Positions 42,316 through 51,406 of a stretch of 53,231 nt of DNA are shown here, piece by piece; position 1 is the first letter of the stretch, and each line of letters opens with the position of its first letter. Position numbers and translations under genes: made by a program. Below the pieces are notes generated by a model. The model saw nothing but the letters and a program-made list of their open reading frames with translations, did not search any database and had not been told where the DNA came from. The stretch spans positions 1-53,231 of the forward strand of contig CANDJN010000014.1 of the NCBI GenBank assembly GCA_947385085.1, in the 5' to 3' direction. The DNA comes from an uncultured Erysipelotrichaceae bacterium. GTDB lineage: Bacteria > Bacillota_I > Bacilli_A > Erysipelotrichales > Erysipelotrichaceae.

Positions 42316-42801
42316 TCAAGTGTCTATATGCTGTAACGCGCACGATGAAATATGAAGCAAATCCAGTCGCCAGCGCTGAGATTCGCTCAAGGGATGATGA
42401 GGATGATAGAGATAATGTTCCAGCACGTCCGCATCCTTTAAGACCTCCGCATAGGGATCATCATCTTTCCGTCGCTTTTCACTGTGATGAGCAATCGCAT
42501 ACACAATACATACTATTTCTTTTTGTTGAAAGCAACCCAATTCATGTAAAAGCTGTTCTGCCATCGCAGCACTTTTTTGCGCATGATCACGATGTCCGAT
42601 GTTCAAAGCATAGGTCGCAATATCATGAAGCATTGCCGCAATGGCACACCATTCTGCGTTCAAACCACGCATCAGTGCCAACATTGTCGCACACTGCGAT
42701 ACCCCATATAAGTGAAGATATGCAAACTTGCGATCTTCTTCCTGATTCAAAGTTTGTATGATCGCATCCACACGCATCCGCACCGTTTCCAGTCGATCCA
42801 T
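42316..42801 (-). CDS. HD-domain metal-dependent phosphohydrolase (small)
   Basis: A 162-residue HD-superfamily protein. The metal residues are in AIAAMLHDIATYA (His-Asp near 66-67), NIGHRDHAQKSA, and YAIAHHSEKRRKDD, the usual H-HD-H order of uncharacterised HDIG-like proteins. I prefer the ATG at 42801, eight bases after GGGAG; two in-frame alternatives lie within nine bases upstream. It is monocistronic. The substrate is unknown. Confidence 0.8.
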   Translation of the reverse strand: MDRLETVRMRVDAIIQTLNQEEDRKFAYLHLYGVSQCATMLALMRGLNAEWCAIAAMLHDIATYALNIGHRDHAQKSAAMAEQLLHELGCFQQKEIVCIVYAIAHHSEKRRKDDDPYAEVLKDADVLEHYLYHPHHPLSESQRWRLDLLHISSCALQHIDT

Positions 42802-42941
42802 ACTCATCACTCCCTTTTTTCTAATTATAGCATCTTTGTTTCAGAAATGATATGAGAGAGAAATCGATAAAACCGCGAATTGCCATTCCTTATTTTTCAT
42901 AATAAGAGTATAATATCATTAATAAGGGATAAGGAGGAAAC

Positions 42942-44387
42942 ATGATGCTGATTAAAGATGAAATGCTGGCAAAAGCCATTCAGCGTTCACTTCATAAACA
43001 AAATGAGGAGCTTACGCAAGAGGATTTACGTTCCTTAACACAGATACATGCCCGCGGCATGGAAATTCAGTCTTTGGAGGGATTGGAATATTGTGAAAAT
43101 TTAACCTTTCTGGATCTTTCACAGAATCATATTGAAGTATTGGATCCACTACGTGAACTCCATAATCTGGAAGTAATCAATTTAAGCAAAAATCAGCTGC
43201 GCGATATTTCAGCACTGCGTGATTTCCGCAATTTGAAGCGCCTGGATCTATCAAGAAATCATTTGTATGTCATGGATATATCCGCAATCAATACGATGAC
43301 AAATCTGGAAGAGTGTAATTTAGATCGCTGTAAGGTTGATTCCATCACCTATTTGGAAGGCTGTCACCATTTAAAACGCCTGTGTTTGGGTATTGAAGGA
43401 CCGGCTCAGTCATTTGGCATTCTCGGAACGTTAAAAGAACTGAAAGAATTGCATTTAAGTAAAATGTGGATGTATGAGATTTCCGATCTGACATATTTAA
43501 ATCAGTTGGAGAAATTAGATCTGTCGACCAATTTATTCTCTGACTTATCGCCATTAAGCTCCATGAAGCACCTGCGCAGTTTAAATTTGTCCAACAACAC
43601 TTATTTAAAGGATTATCATATTCTCTCTTCCCTGCCACAGTTAGAAAGCTTGAATATTTCGTATAACGCGCTAACGGATTTCAGCTTTCTCAAACCATTG
43701 AAACAGATCAAGGATTTACGCCTGTCACAATGTGGCTTTGAAGATCTGAGAATTCTGTCAGATTACCACGATTTAGAAAAGGTGGATATTTCCCATAATC
43801 GCATTACGCATACAGAAGTATTGCGCAAAATGAAAAAGCTACGCTATTTCAAAGCCAGCAGTTGTATTCTCGATAATATTGATTTCTTGAAAACGGCAGT
43901 GCATTTAAAGGAACTGAATCTCTATAACAATAATATTAAAAATATTGACGTCTTACAAAATTGTGTGGAAATGACCAACCTAGATGTGGGAAATAATCAC
44001 ATTGGTGATATTCGCTGCTTGACCAATATGAAAAACTTGGAGGGTCTGGGTCTTGCCAATAATAATATTAAGGACATAAGGCCCCTCGAGCATCTTACCA
44101 ACTTGGGTACATTAGATTTGTATGCTAATGTTATTACTGATTTAACACCACTAAGCAATTTGATCAATTTGGTTTCACTGCGATTGGATCATAACGGCAT
44201 TTATGATTTGTCCCCGCTGGAATCATTGATTTATCTCACCTCACTAACCTTAAAGGCGAATTATATTACCGATGTAACACCGCTGTTAAAGCTGCGCAAT
44301 CTGATTGAGCTGCGCCTTGTAGATAATCCGATTGAAAATATTGAAATATTGGAGCCACTCGATGTCTATGAGAAATTAACCGCATAA
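42942..44387 (+). CDS. Leucine-rich-repeat protein (SDS22-like, cytosolic)
   Basis: A 481-residue protein made almost entirely of 21-23-residue leucine-rich repeats from about residue 40 to 465, roughly 18 copies. Typical units carry LxxLxxLxLSxNxIxDIxPL, as in internalins and SDS22. There is no signal peptide, wall anchor or membrane segment, so it should stay in the cytosol and act in protein-protein contact. AAGGAGGAAAC precedes the ATG. It is monocistronic with a strong terminator. The partner is unknown. Confidence 0.85.
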   Translation: MMLIKDEMLAKAIQRSLHKQNEELTQEDLRSLTQIHARGMEIQSLEGLEYCENLTFLDLSQNHIEVLDPLRELHNLEVINLSKNQLRDISALRDFRNLKRLDLSRNHLYVMDISAINTMTNLEECNLDRCKVDSITYLEGCHHLKRLCLGIEGPAQSFGILGTLKELKELHLSKMWMYEISDLTYLNQLEKLDLSTNLFSDLSPLSSMKHLRSLNLSNNTYLKDYHILSSLPQLESLNISYNALTDFSFLKPLKQIKDLRLSQCGFEDLRILSDYHDLEKVDISHNRITHTEVLRKMKKLRYFKASSCILDNIDFLKTAVHLKELNLYNNNIKNIDVLQNCVEMTNLDVGNNHIGDIRCLTNMKNLEGLGLANNNIKDIRPLEHLTNLGTLDLYANVITDLTPLSNLINLVSLRLDHNGIYDLSPLESLIYLTSLTLKANYITDVTPLLKLRNLIELRLVDNPIENIEILEPLDVYEKLTA

Positions 44388-44394
44388 GAAATAA

Positions 44395-44426
44395 GCTCTC
44401 GTCATGTATCGGCGAGAGTTTTTTTG
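44395..44426 (+). terminator. Terminator of the LRR gene
   Basis: GCTCTCGTC and GGCGAGAGT pair around a seven-base loop (one mismatch region) and are followed by seven T. Confidence 0.75.
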
Positions 44427-44437
44427 AGGTAAAGAGC

Positions 44438-45430
44438 TTAGCGATAATAGGCAAAGGTCATTGAAATTCCATGGGGCAGCGTGACTTCATCGCACACGGC
44501 AATCGCTTTCCCGCTTTGCGGCTCGCATTGGAATAAAGTGATTTTGTCGCTGTCGCGATTTAATACGAGCATCCAGCGCTGCGATTCATCCATCCACAAA
44601 TCGCAAGGACAGACACCACCGCTTTCAATCATTTCCTGTTGAGACAGATTACCGTTGATGATCGCGAAACAGGTAATGATATTCATACCCGCTGCAGCAG
44701 TATACAGAAAATTTCCGTCAGGGCTGATGCGCACTACACGGCTCATACAAGTGTTGCAGCCGCCTTTTGGCACACAAGCGACGATCTGATGACAATGGAA
44801 GTCAAGGTGAGCTCGCTTTTGGTAAACATACACCTCGTTGACGGCTTCACACAGCACATAAAGATACTGATGCGCCGCATCAACTCTGACAAGGCAAGGC
44901 ATGCTGCCTTTAGGAAGGGACAGATCACGTACCAGTGAATATTCATTGTGAGGATTTAAGATGCGGATACGATCCCATCCAGCGCATACAACATATAGAT
45001 AATCGTCCAGCAGGAACACTTGCCGACACTTTGCATCCGCGCCCAGTTTCACTTGATGCTCTATGATGAGTTCACCATGTGCTTTGCGATAAACGATCAG
45101 CCTACCCGTGTCTCCATTCACCGTATAAATGAAATTGCGATCCTGCGCTAACGAACACGGTGCATGATTCTCCTGTTTTCGTGACGCCACGACAAAGGGA
45201 GTGGGCTGATGGGTGTCAAGCAGTGTCACACCACTCACACCATCCTGCATCCTACCGTCCCATCCAACTGCCAGTTCATAACGATATGCATCCAGTGTTT
45301 CTATCCCGGCACATTCATAATATAGCCACGGTCCTTCCAGCTTTCCTTTCACCCGATCCAGCCATAGGCGATAGATACCTTGTGTCTTTGATGCTGGATT
45401 CGCAGCGATCCATATTTCTGCTTTACTCAT
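44438..45430 (-). CDS. Beta-propeller lactonase (6-phosphogluconolactonase-like)
   Basis: A 330-residue seven-bladed propeller of the YbhE/Pgl lactonase family. Blades repeat the pattern of a Tyr-Val-Asn start and Gly-rich turn (FIYTVNGDTGRLIVYR, YLYVVCAGWDRIRI, FLYTAAAGMNIITCF). The family opens 6-phosphogluconolactone in the pentose phosphate pathway or related sugar lactones. It overlaps the ogt gene by four bases, so the two are co-translated. No oxidative pentose phosphate genes are nearby. Confidence 0.8.
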   Translation of the reverse strand: MSKAEIWIAANPASKTQGIYRLWLDRVKGKLEGPWLYYECAGIETLDAYRYELAVGWDGRMQDGVSGVTLLDTHQPTPFVVASRKQENHAPCSLAQDRNFIYTVNGDTGRLIVYRKAHGELIIEHQVKLGADAKCRQVFLLDDYLYVVCAGWDRIRILNPHNEYSLVRDLSLPKGSMPCLVRVDAAHQYLYVLCEAVNEVYVYQKRAHLDFHCHQIVACVPKGGCNTCMSRVVRISPDGNFLYTAAAGMNIITCFAIINGNLSQQEMIESGGVCPCDLWMDESQRWMLVLNRDSDKITLFQCEPQSGKAIAVCDEVTLPHGISMTFAYYR

Positions 45431-45885
45431 TGTCCATCACTCATTTCCCAATCCAATAAAAATTGTTTGCGCTCTACTCCGGCGCCATAACCGCTCAATA
45501 ATCCGTTTTTTGCGATCACCCGATGACAGGGAATGATAATCAAAATCGGATTATGATGGTTTGCCTGACCAACTGCTCGCACCGCCTTAGGCTGATCAAT
45601 AAAGCACGCTTCCTCATAATAGCTCCATGTGTGACCATAAGGAATATGCCGCAGCGCCTCCCAGCATTTACGCTGAAAAGGCGTGCCACTAACGATATGA
45701 ACAGGAACGCAAAAGGCTTTGCGCTTATGTTCAAAATATTCCTGTAATTCCTTTTTTGCTTGTATGATGCAAGAATGCATACGCTCACATCCCGGTGCGT
45801 TCACAAATTCAATGCGGGTGATTCCGATCTCATCACCATGAATTTTCAATTCACCAATCGGTGTGGATAAATAACCAATATACAT
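45427..45885 (-). CDS. ogt: Methylated-DNA--protein-cysteine methyltransferase
   Basis: It removes O6-alkyl groups from guanine in DNA by suicide transfer to Cys120 in IIPCHRVIAKNG. The helix-turn-helix region (GTPFQRKCWEALRHIPYG, AVRAVGQANHHNP) is complete. At 152 residues it has the Ogt length. I start at the ATG at 45885; the open frame begins three codons earlier with GTG. It is translationally coupled to the lactonase. Confidence 0.92.
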   Translation of the reverse strand: MYIGYLSTPIGELKIHGDEIGITRIEFVNAPGCERMHSCIIQAKKELQEYFEHKRKAFCVPVHIVSGTPFQRKCWEALRHIPYGHTWSYYEEACFIDQPKAVRAVGQANHHNPILIIIPCHRVIAKNGLLSGYGAGVERKQFLLDWEMSDGQ

Positions 45886-45945
45886 AACAATCACCTGTTT
45901 TATTTTACAATACCCGGCTTATTATTGCCAAGCTTTTCCATCATG

Positions 45946-46453
45946 TTAATTTTTAAGCAGCCTGTCAATGAGGTTGAGTGATTTAATTCCTTCATAACAT
46001 GTGTCCAATCCTGAATCTAGTGACAGGATCATTTTTTCATAGTTTTCCGAAAGATAAGTGGAATACTGAGAGGAAAGCAGATAAGCATTAGAATCGGTAA
46101 TATAAATATCCAATTTATATCCACGCGAAAAGAATTAACAGCGTCCTCCCGGTTAACCACTCGTTGTACTTCATCAAAGAAAAGGTACATTCTTTATTAG
46201 GATGAATACGCTGTTTTACATAGTTATAAGATTCATCGCTGCTTATTTTCTTGGATGCATTAGATTCAAAGTTCATTTCAATGATTTGATCGTCTGTTAT
46301 GCCTGTCTCCTTCAAATGCAATACCATCAGCTTAGAAGACTTGATTTACCGCAACCAAATACCTGTGACTACCTTAAATGGTTCACTATCTTGAAAGGCA
46401 ATCAATTGATTTAAATAAAGCTCTTTTTTTATAAGTCTATGAGAATTTATCAT
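45946..46453 (-). pseudogene. Decayed DUF4143/AAA_14-type ATPase
   Basis: In pieces, the minus strand encodes the start of such an ATPase (MINSHRLIKKELYLNQL, then FKVVTGI). It continues with a Walker A remnant CGKSSLL in another frame, a middle part with ITDDQIIEMNFESN, and the Walker B region FFDEVQRVVN. The sequence then switches frame again at DIYITDSNAYLLSSQYS and jumps to the family's C-terminal end (KMILSLDSGLD, GIKSLNLIDRLLKN). At least three frame changes and an internal deletion of most of the C-terminal domain mark it as dead. These ATPases are common accessory genes in gut bacteria. Confidence 0.75.
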
Positions 46454-46628
46454 CTATGATCCATACTAATAATAGTATAGCATAAAGTCTTAAAAAAATA
46501 TGTTTATGCATTGTAATGCAAAGGTTAAATATTTTATATATTTTGTGTATTCTGCTGTACAAATAAACAAACTACTTTTCATCACATCACTACAGGATAA
46601 TAAAGCATGAACCATTTCTCATTGATAT

Positions 46629-46658
46629 TTGACAAAGCCTGGGGATTACCACTATAAT
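46629..46658 (+). promoter_or_regulatory. Promoter of the epimerase-hexuloisomerase operon
   Basis: TTGACA and TATAAT, both perfect, are spaced 18 bases apart, 60 bases upstream of the start codon. Confidence 0.75.
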
Positions 46659-46717
46659 CTAGTTAGTAATATGACGTTATTCCATATAGAAATTGTAAGA
46701 AAAACAGGAGGACAAAA

Positions 46718-47416
46718 ATGCAAAGTGTTTGGAATGAAAAATGTATCATTTCCCCTTCTTTAATCTGTCTGGATATGTGTAATCTGGAACAACAGGTAAA
46801 GCTGCTGGAGAAATCAGGAATCAAGATGCTTCATGTGGATATTCTTGACGGGCATTTCAGCCCGAGTATGCCACTGGGATTGGATACCGTAAGGCAATTA
46901 CGCGCTAAAACGAATTTGCAGTTTGACTGCCATGTGATGGTCAGCGAGCAGGATTATTTTGTGGATGAACTGCTTGATATTGGGGTAGAACAAATTGTAT
47001 TTCACGCGGAAACACAGCCGCATATCGACGGTATGCTGAATCGGATTCATGCAAGAGGGGTGAAAGCCGGTGTTGCCTTAAAACCGGCAACGCCCTTATC
47101 AGCTTTGGATTATGTGCTGGAAAAATGCGACACGGTATTGTTAATGCTGATCAATCCCGGCTATGCTTTTGTAAAGGGAGAAAAGCAGGTTGCGTATGCA
47201 GATCGTAAGATCAAAGAGCTGCGCCATAAAATTGATGCCATGGGTCTTGATACGAAAATTGAAGTGGATGGAAGAATTTCACCACAGAATATCCAAGATT
47301 ATGGCAGCGGATTGGTTGATATTTTCGTTACCGGAAGCACTTGTATTGATCGTAATCATATGGAAGAAAGCTTTGACAAATTAAACGCATTGCGCACATC
47401 AGTAATAGGAGGTTAA
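46718..47416 (+). CDS. Ribulose-phosphate 3-epimerase family protein (allulose-6-phosphate epimerase-like)
   Basis: A 232-residue TIM-barrel epimerase. Metal and catalytic residues appear in MLHVDILDGHFSPS (Asp near 42), FDCHVMVSE (His near 70) and IEVDGRISP (Asp near 183); INPGYAFVKGE binds phosphate. The N-terminal and loop sequences resemble AlsE (D-allulose-6-phosphate 3-epimerase) more than housekeeping Rpe. ACAGGAGG precedes the ATG. It is paired with an HxlB-like isomerase five bases downstream. There is no transporter or kinase for allulose in the window. Confidence 0.82.
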   Translation: MQSVWNEKCIISPSLICLDMCNLEQQVKLLEKSGIKMLHVDILDGHFSPSMPLGLDTVRQLRAKTNLQFDCHVMVSEQDYFVDELLDIGVEQIVFHAETQPHIDGMLNRIHARGVKAGVALKPATPLSALDYVLEKCDTVLLMLINPGYAFVKGEKQVAYADRKIKELRHKIDAMGLDTKIEVDGRISPQNIQDYGSGLVDIFVTGSTCIDRNHMEESFDKLNALRTSVIGG

Positions 47417-47421
47417 GCATT

Positions 47422-47997
47422 ATGGCAAGTTTTAAAGAGCGTTATGAATTCGCAAGCACTCAGGTAGTGGAAGAATTAGATACAACGTTAAAAAGCATCC
47501 GCAGCGAGGAATTGGAACAGCTTACAGAGGAAATCCTCAAGGCAGATCAAGTATTTTTTGTCGGAGTAGGAAGAGTCATGCTGGCTTTGCAGTGTGTATG
47601 CAAACGTTTGGCACATTTGGGCATCAACGCTCATTATGTCGGTGAAATTACCGAACCGGCAATCAAAAAGAATGATCTGCTGATTGTGGGTTCCGGTTCC
47701 GGCGGATCACTGTTCCCCTTAGGCATCGCAAAGAAGGCAAGAGCCGCTGTGGATTGTAAAATTGTTCATATTGGCTCCAATCCCAATAGTGAAATGAAAG
47801 ATATTGCGGACTTTATGGTACGCATACCCGTGCGAACGAAGTATTATCTCGATGATGAAATTGATTCCTGCCAGCCGATGACATCACTATTTGAACAATC
47901 GCTGCTGCTGGTGGGTGATATTCTTGCCAAGATGATTATTGAACAAAAACAGCTAGATATGAAAGCGCTGTGGCAGTTTCATGCAAATTTAGAGTAA
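47422..47997 (+). CDS. 6-phospho-3-hexuloisomerase-like SIS-domain protein
   Basis: A 191-residue SIS-domain isomerase similar to HxlB. VFFVGVGRVMLALQ near 43-56, LLIVGSGSGGSLF near 90-102 and DDEIDSCQPMTSLFEQ near 150-165 are family positions; the catalytic Glu lies in FEQ. HxlB converts arabino-3-hexulose-6-phosphate to fructose-6-phosphate. No hexulose-phosphate synthase is present; the partner gene is an epimerase instead. So the pair may shuttle between ketohexose-6-phosphates. Confidence 0.83.
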   Translation: MASFKERYEFASTQVVEELDTTLKSIRSEELEQLTEEILKADQVFFVGVGRVMLALQCVCKRLAHLGINAHYVGEITEPAIKKNDLLIVGSGSGGSLFPLGIAKKARAAVDCKIVHIGSNPNSEMKDIADFMVRIPVRTKYYLDDEIDSCQPMTSLFEQSLLLVGDILAKMIIEQKQLDMKALWQFHANLE

Positions 47998-48002
47998 TGA
48001 AT

Positions 48003-48043
48003 ATAACGTCATATCATGAATGAAAATGAATGACGTTTTTTAT
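48003..48043 (+). terminator. Terminator of the epimerase operon
   Basis: AACGTCAT and ATGACGTT pair across the region and are followed by TTTTATT. Confidence 0.65.
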
Positions 48044-48111
48044 TACCCGAACATGTAATGATATACAGATTGATTGACTCGCTTATCCCATTAACAACAG
48101 AAGTATTTGAT

Positions 48112-48147
48112 AAAAGCAATACCCGAAAGGAGCCTCCCTTCGGGTAA
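48112..48147 (-). terminator. Terminator of the ABC exporter operon
   Basis: ACCCGAAGGGAG and CTCCTTTCGGGT form a long stem on the minus strand with a T-rich tail (ATTGCTTTTATC). Confidence 0.7.
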
Positions 48148-48160
48148 GTGTATAGTAATC

Positions 48161-51100
48161 TTATTCGACTGACTTTAAGGATTCCACCATAGGAATCTTT
48201 TTCAGTTTCCGATACATGACAAGATTAACGATCAGACCGAAAAGCATCGTAATCGCAAAAGAAATTATAAAGCTGGAGGCATCAATATTGCGTCCAAACA
48301 TGACGTTTTCCATTTCGGCTAAATTCATGATCAGCTTGTGTAAACCAATGCCCAAGCCTAGGCCGCAGAATGCGCCAATCATCGTAAGCAGGATATTTTC
48401 GCGATAAACGTATTCTGCCACTTCCAAATCGTAAAACCCAAGCACCTTGATTGTCGCAATTTCCCGCAACCGCTCTGATATATTGACATTGGTCAAGTTG
48501 TACAGTACTACAAATGCCAGCATGCCGGCCGCAATAACCAATACGATTACGACAATGCTCAGTGAGGAAATCGTATCCGCAAAGCTGTTCGCAATGCCGC
48601 TGTAAAACGATACTGACGTGATAAATTTCTTTTCCATCCATTCATTGCCCAAGGTGGTTTCCACGCTGCTACCCGGTTCCTTCATCGTCGCAACCACGGC
48701 GGTATCCAACGGACGAATATGAAAGATTTGTTTATAATAGCTGGGCGACATATAAACATAATGACCGACATAATTTTCTACGATGCCGGATATTTTCACC
48801 TGGCGCTTAATGCCGTCATTTTCCGCAATTTCCATCATGTCACCATTGTGCAGTCCGGTATTCATCGACAGCTTTTCTGAAATCAATACACCATCACCCG
48901 GCAATGCCAGTTCCTCTTGACTGCCTCGAGAATGAAGCGATATAAACTGCTTGAATTGTTGCGTATCCTCCGGCGCCACGATTGTGACGTTCATTTCCTC
49001 TCCATCCGCATAAACATTGCCTTGATTCATAGTCAATGCCATCGCTTCTGAAATTCGCTCATCCTTTTCCAGCTCATTCAGAAATGCCTGTAAGTCCTTA
49101 GTGGCGGCGCCGTCCTTAATATTGGCCGAAACGTCATATTTCAGAATTTCACCGTATTGTTTGTTTACGACAGTAGAGATGGAATCCTGAATGCCAAAGC
49201 CAGACACCAGCAGTGCGGTACATCCGCTGATCCCAATCACCGTCATCAAGAAACGCTTTTTATAGCGAAATAAATTTCGTGCCGTAACTTTCTGTGTAAA
49301 TGAGCAGTGATTCCATATCCACGGAATACGCTCCAATAATATTTTCTTACCTGCCTTCGGTGCCTTTGGGCGCATTAATAAAGCCGGGGTTTCAATCAAT
49401 TCTTTATATACCGCCAAAAATGCCGCAAACACGGTGATTCCGCTCACAATACCGCTGGCAGTCAGCGCCAAGGGAAGCTGCGGGACAAATTGAATTGATG
49501 GCAGTGTATACATCAAATTCCACGCATTAAATATCACCGCCGGGAATATCTTCATACCGATCGTACAACCAAGGATACTGCCAACCACGCTGGCGATGAA
49601 GGCATAGAAAATAAATTTAAACGCAATGGCATTTTTACCATACCCCAATGCTTTCATCGTTCCGATGTTGCCACGCTGTTCATCAACCATCCGCGTCATT
49701 GTGGTCAAACATACCAGTGCCGCCACCAAGAAGAAAAACAGTGGGAATACTTTGGCAATGCCAGCCATACGGTCTGCCACCGAACCGTAATCCATATAGG
49801 AATAATGGGAATGACGATCCAGTACATACCACTCAGGAGCCGCCATTTCTTCCATATCCGCTTTGGCTTTTGCCAGCTTTTCAGCAGCGATTTCCAAGTC
49901 TGCTTCACCGCCTGCCTTCGCCACTTCAAACTGTGCCTTCCCTGATGCGTATTCACTTTGACCATCCGCCAGCTTACGTTCAGCCGCCGCAAATTCCGCG
50001 GCTGCCTTTGTTTCGCCATCGATTAGCTCCTGTTCTTTCTGTGCCAATGACGCTTCCTGTTCCTCAATGTATGCCTTCGTATCCTTCAGCTGCTTTTCTG
50101 CCTGTTCCAGCTGCATTTGAAGCGCCTGCTTGGCCGGTTCTATATAAGGCAGCGTTTCCTCCGCAATCTGTTTGGTTTGTTTTAATGTCGCTAGCTTTTC
50201 TTCCAGTAGCGTACGTTCTAAAGTGGTTAGATCAGGATTTTTCAGCTGTTCCTCCACCTGCTTGATTTCCGCATCATTGGCAGCGATCTGGTTCATCACC
50301 TGTTCGATCCGCTGATCCAGCTGCTCGATTTGTTTTTCCAAGCTTGCCTTCGTCGTCTCAAAGCTTGCCATACCTTCTTCATAGCTGATTTTCGCCTTCG
50401 CCAACTGTTCTTTGCCCTGGGCGATTTGTACCTTATAATCCGCAAAACGCTCCGCATAGCGCTGCTTTGTCGCACTTAACTCAGCCTGTCCTAAAATCAA
50501 TTCCGTTTTTGCCTGATCTAATTTCAATTCATTGGCATTGATTTGCGAATCAAAGGTTTTCTTTCCATCCTCATATTCCTTTTCATGCTCACGCAGCTGC
50601 TTTTGGGCTTCTTCTTTGATCTGCGCAAAGCGAATATCACCCCGTTCCACCGCAATGTTTTCAAAGGCATTTTTAATCGGATCAATCAGTTCAAAGTAAT
50701 CATCATCATAGGAATTGAGCTCACGAGCATTAGAAACTGTGATATTGGCTTCCGTGTAAATATCGGATTTGAATTCCTCTTGCAATACCATAATATAATA
50801 ATCCACTTTTCCATTACCAATGTCAGAACTGCCGATTTCTGTGGACAGATAATAAGGAGTCAACACTTTGCCTACCACCGTATATTCTTCATGGCGCAAG
50901 CTGTCAGAAAGTTTTTCTGCATTTCCACTTTCCAGTTTGATCGTATCGCCGATCGCAATCGGAAGCTGATGAAGCTGCCCCATTTGAAGGACGCATTCAC
51001 CGCTTTTATTTGGCAAGCGTCCTTCAATCACCTGGGCACGATTCATATAATCCAAATTTTGATCGCTTTGATCCTGTGGTAAAGCATGTATGCGCAGCAC

Positions 51101-51406
51101 CAGCTGTGTCGTGTCCAGATAAGTAAGCGCATCTTGGGTATGGGTCGCAAAGACACCTTCAACGCCATCAACGGCACGTATCGCATCAATATCCTCCTTG
51201 GTTAAACCAAAGGTGGACATCACACGCAGATCCATTAAGTGATAATCATCATAGTACTGATCCGCGGTATATTTCATATCCGGTACCGCTGCCTTTACAC
51301 CGGCAAAAAAGGCGACACCGATCGCCACAATCATCATGATCGAAATAAAGCGACCGAGTGATCCTTTGATTTCTCGTAATGTATCTTTCAATAACGAGGA
51401 TCCCAT
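48161..51406 (-). CDS. FtsX/MacB-type ABC transporter permease with long coiled coil
   Basis: A 1081-residue permease. An N-terminal membrane helix (about 17-38) leads to a large extracellular domain. This contains a coiled coil of about 265 residues (about 265-530) rich in Glu, Lys, Gln and Ala heptads. The first FtsX core follows (about 560-690), then a second extracellular domain (about 745-950) and the final FtsX core (about 960-1070). Such permeases extrude or release lipids, peptides or wall components, or act as mechanotransmitters, rather than import. The ATG shares its A with the TAA of the ATPase gene. Confidence 0.88.
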   Translation of the reverse strand: MGSSLLKDTLREIKGSLGRFISIMMIVAIGVAFFAGVKAAVPDMKYTADQYYDDYHLMDLRVMSTFGLTKEDIDAIRAVDGVEGVFATHTQDALTYLDTTQLVLRIHALPQDQSDQNLDYMNRAQVIEGRLPNKSGECVLQMGQLHQLPIAIGDTIKLESGNAEKLSDSLRHEEYTVVGKVLTPYYLSTEIGSSDIGNGKVDYYIMVLQEEFKSDIYTEANITVSNARELNSYDDDYFELIDPIKNAFENIAVERGDIRFAQIKEEAQKQLREHEKEYEDGKKTFDSQINANELKLDQAKTELILGQAELSATKQRYAERFADYKVQIAQGKEQLAKAKISYEEGMASFETTKASLEKQIEQLDQRIEQVMNQIAANDAEIKQVEEQLKNPDLTTLERTLLEEKLATLKQTKQIAEETLPYIEPAKQALQMQLEQAEKQLKDTKAYIEEQEASLAQKEQELIDGETKAAAEFAAAERKLADGQSEYASGKAQFEVAKAGGEADLEIAAEKLAKAKADMEEMAAPEWYVLDRHSHYSYMDYGSVADRMAGIAKVFPLFFFLVAALVCLTTMTRMVDEQRGNIGTMKALGYGKNAIAFKFIFYAFIASVVGSILGCTIGMKIFPAVIFNAWNLMYTLPSIQFVPQLPLALTASGIVSGITVFAAFLAVYKELIETPALLMRPKAPKAGKKILLERIPWIWNHCSFTQKVTARNLFRYKKRFLMTVIGISGCTALLVSGFGIQDSISTVVNKQYGEILKYDVSANIKDGAATKDLQAFLNELEKDERISEAMALTMNQGNVYADGEEMNVTIVAPEDTQQFKQFISLHSRGSQEELALPGDGVLISEKLSMNTGLHNGDMMEIAENDGIKRQVKISGIVENYVGHYVYMSPSYYKQIFHIRPLDTAVVATMKEPGSSVETTLGNEWMEKKFITSVSFYSGIANSFADTISSLSIVVIVLVIAAGMLAFVVLYNLTNVNISERLREIATIKVLGFYDLEVAEYVYRENILLTMIGAFCGLGLGIGLHKLIMNLAEMENVMFGRNIDASSFIISFAITMLFGLIVNLVMYRKLKKIPMVESLKSVE

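Noticed and set aside
42288..42761. 157-residue plus-strand frame opposite the small HD protein
   Set aside because: The minus strand has the HD motifs and a ribosome site; this frame is His/Arg/Pro-rich noise.
49648..50265. 205-residue plus-strand reading frame opposite the permease coiled coil
   Set aside because: It mirrors a repetitive, codon-biased coding stretch, is rich in Pro, Arg and Ser, and has no ribosome site.
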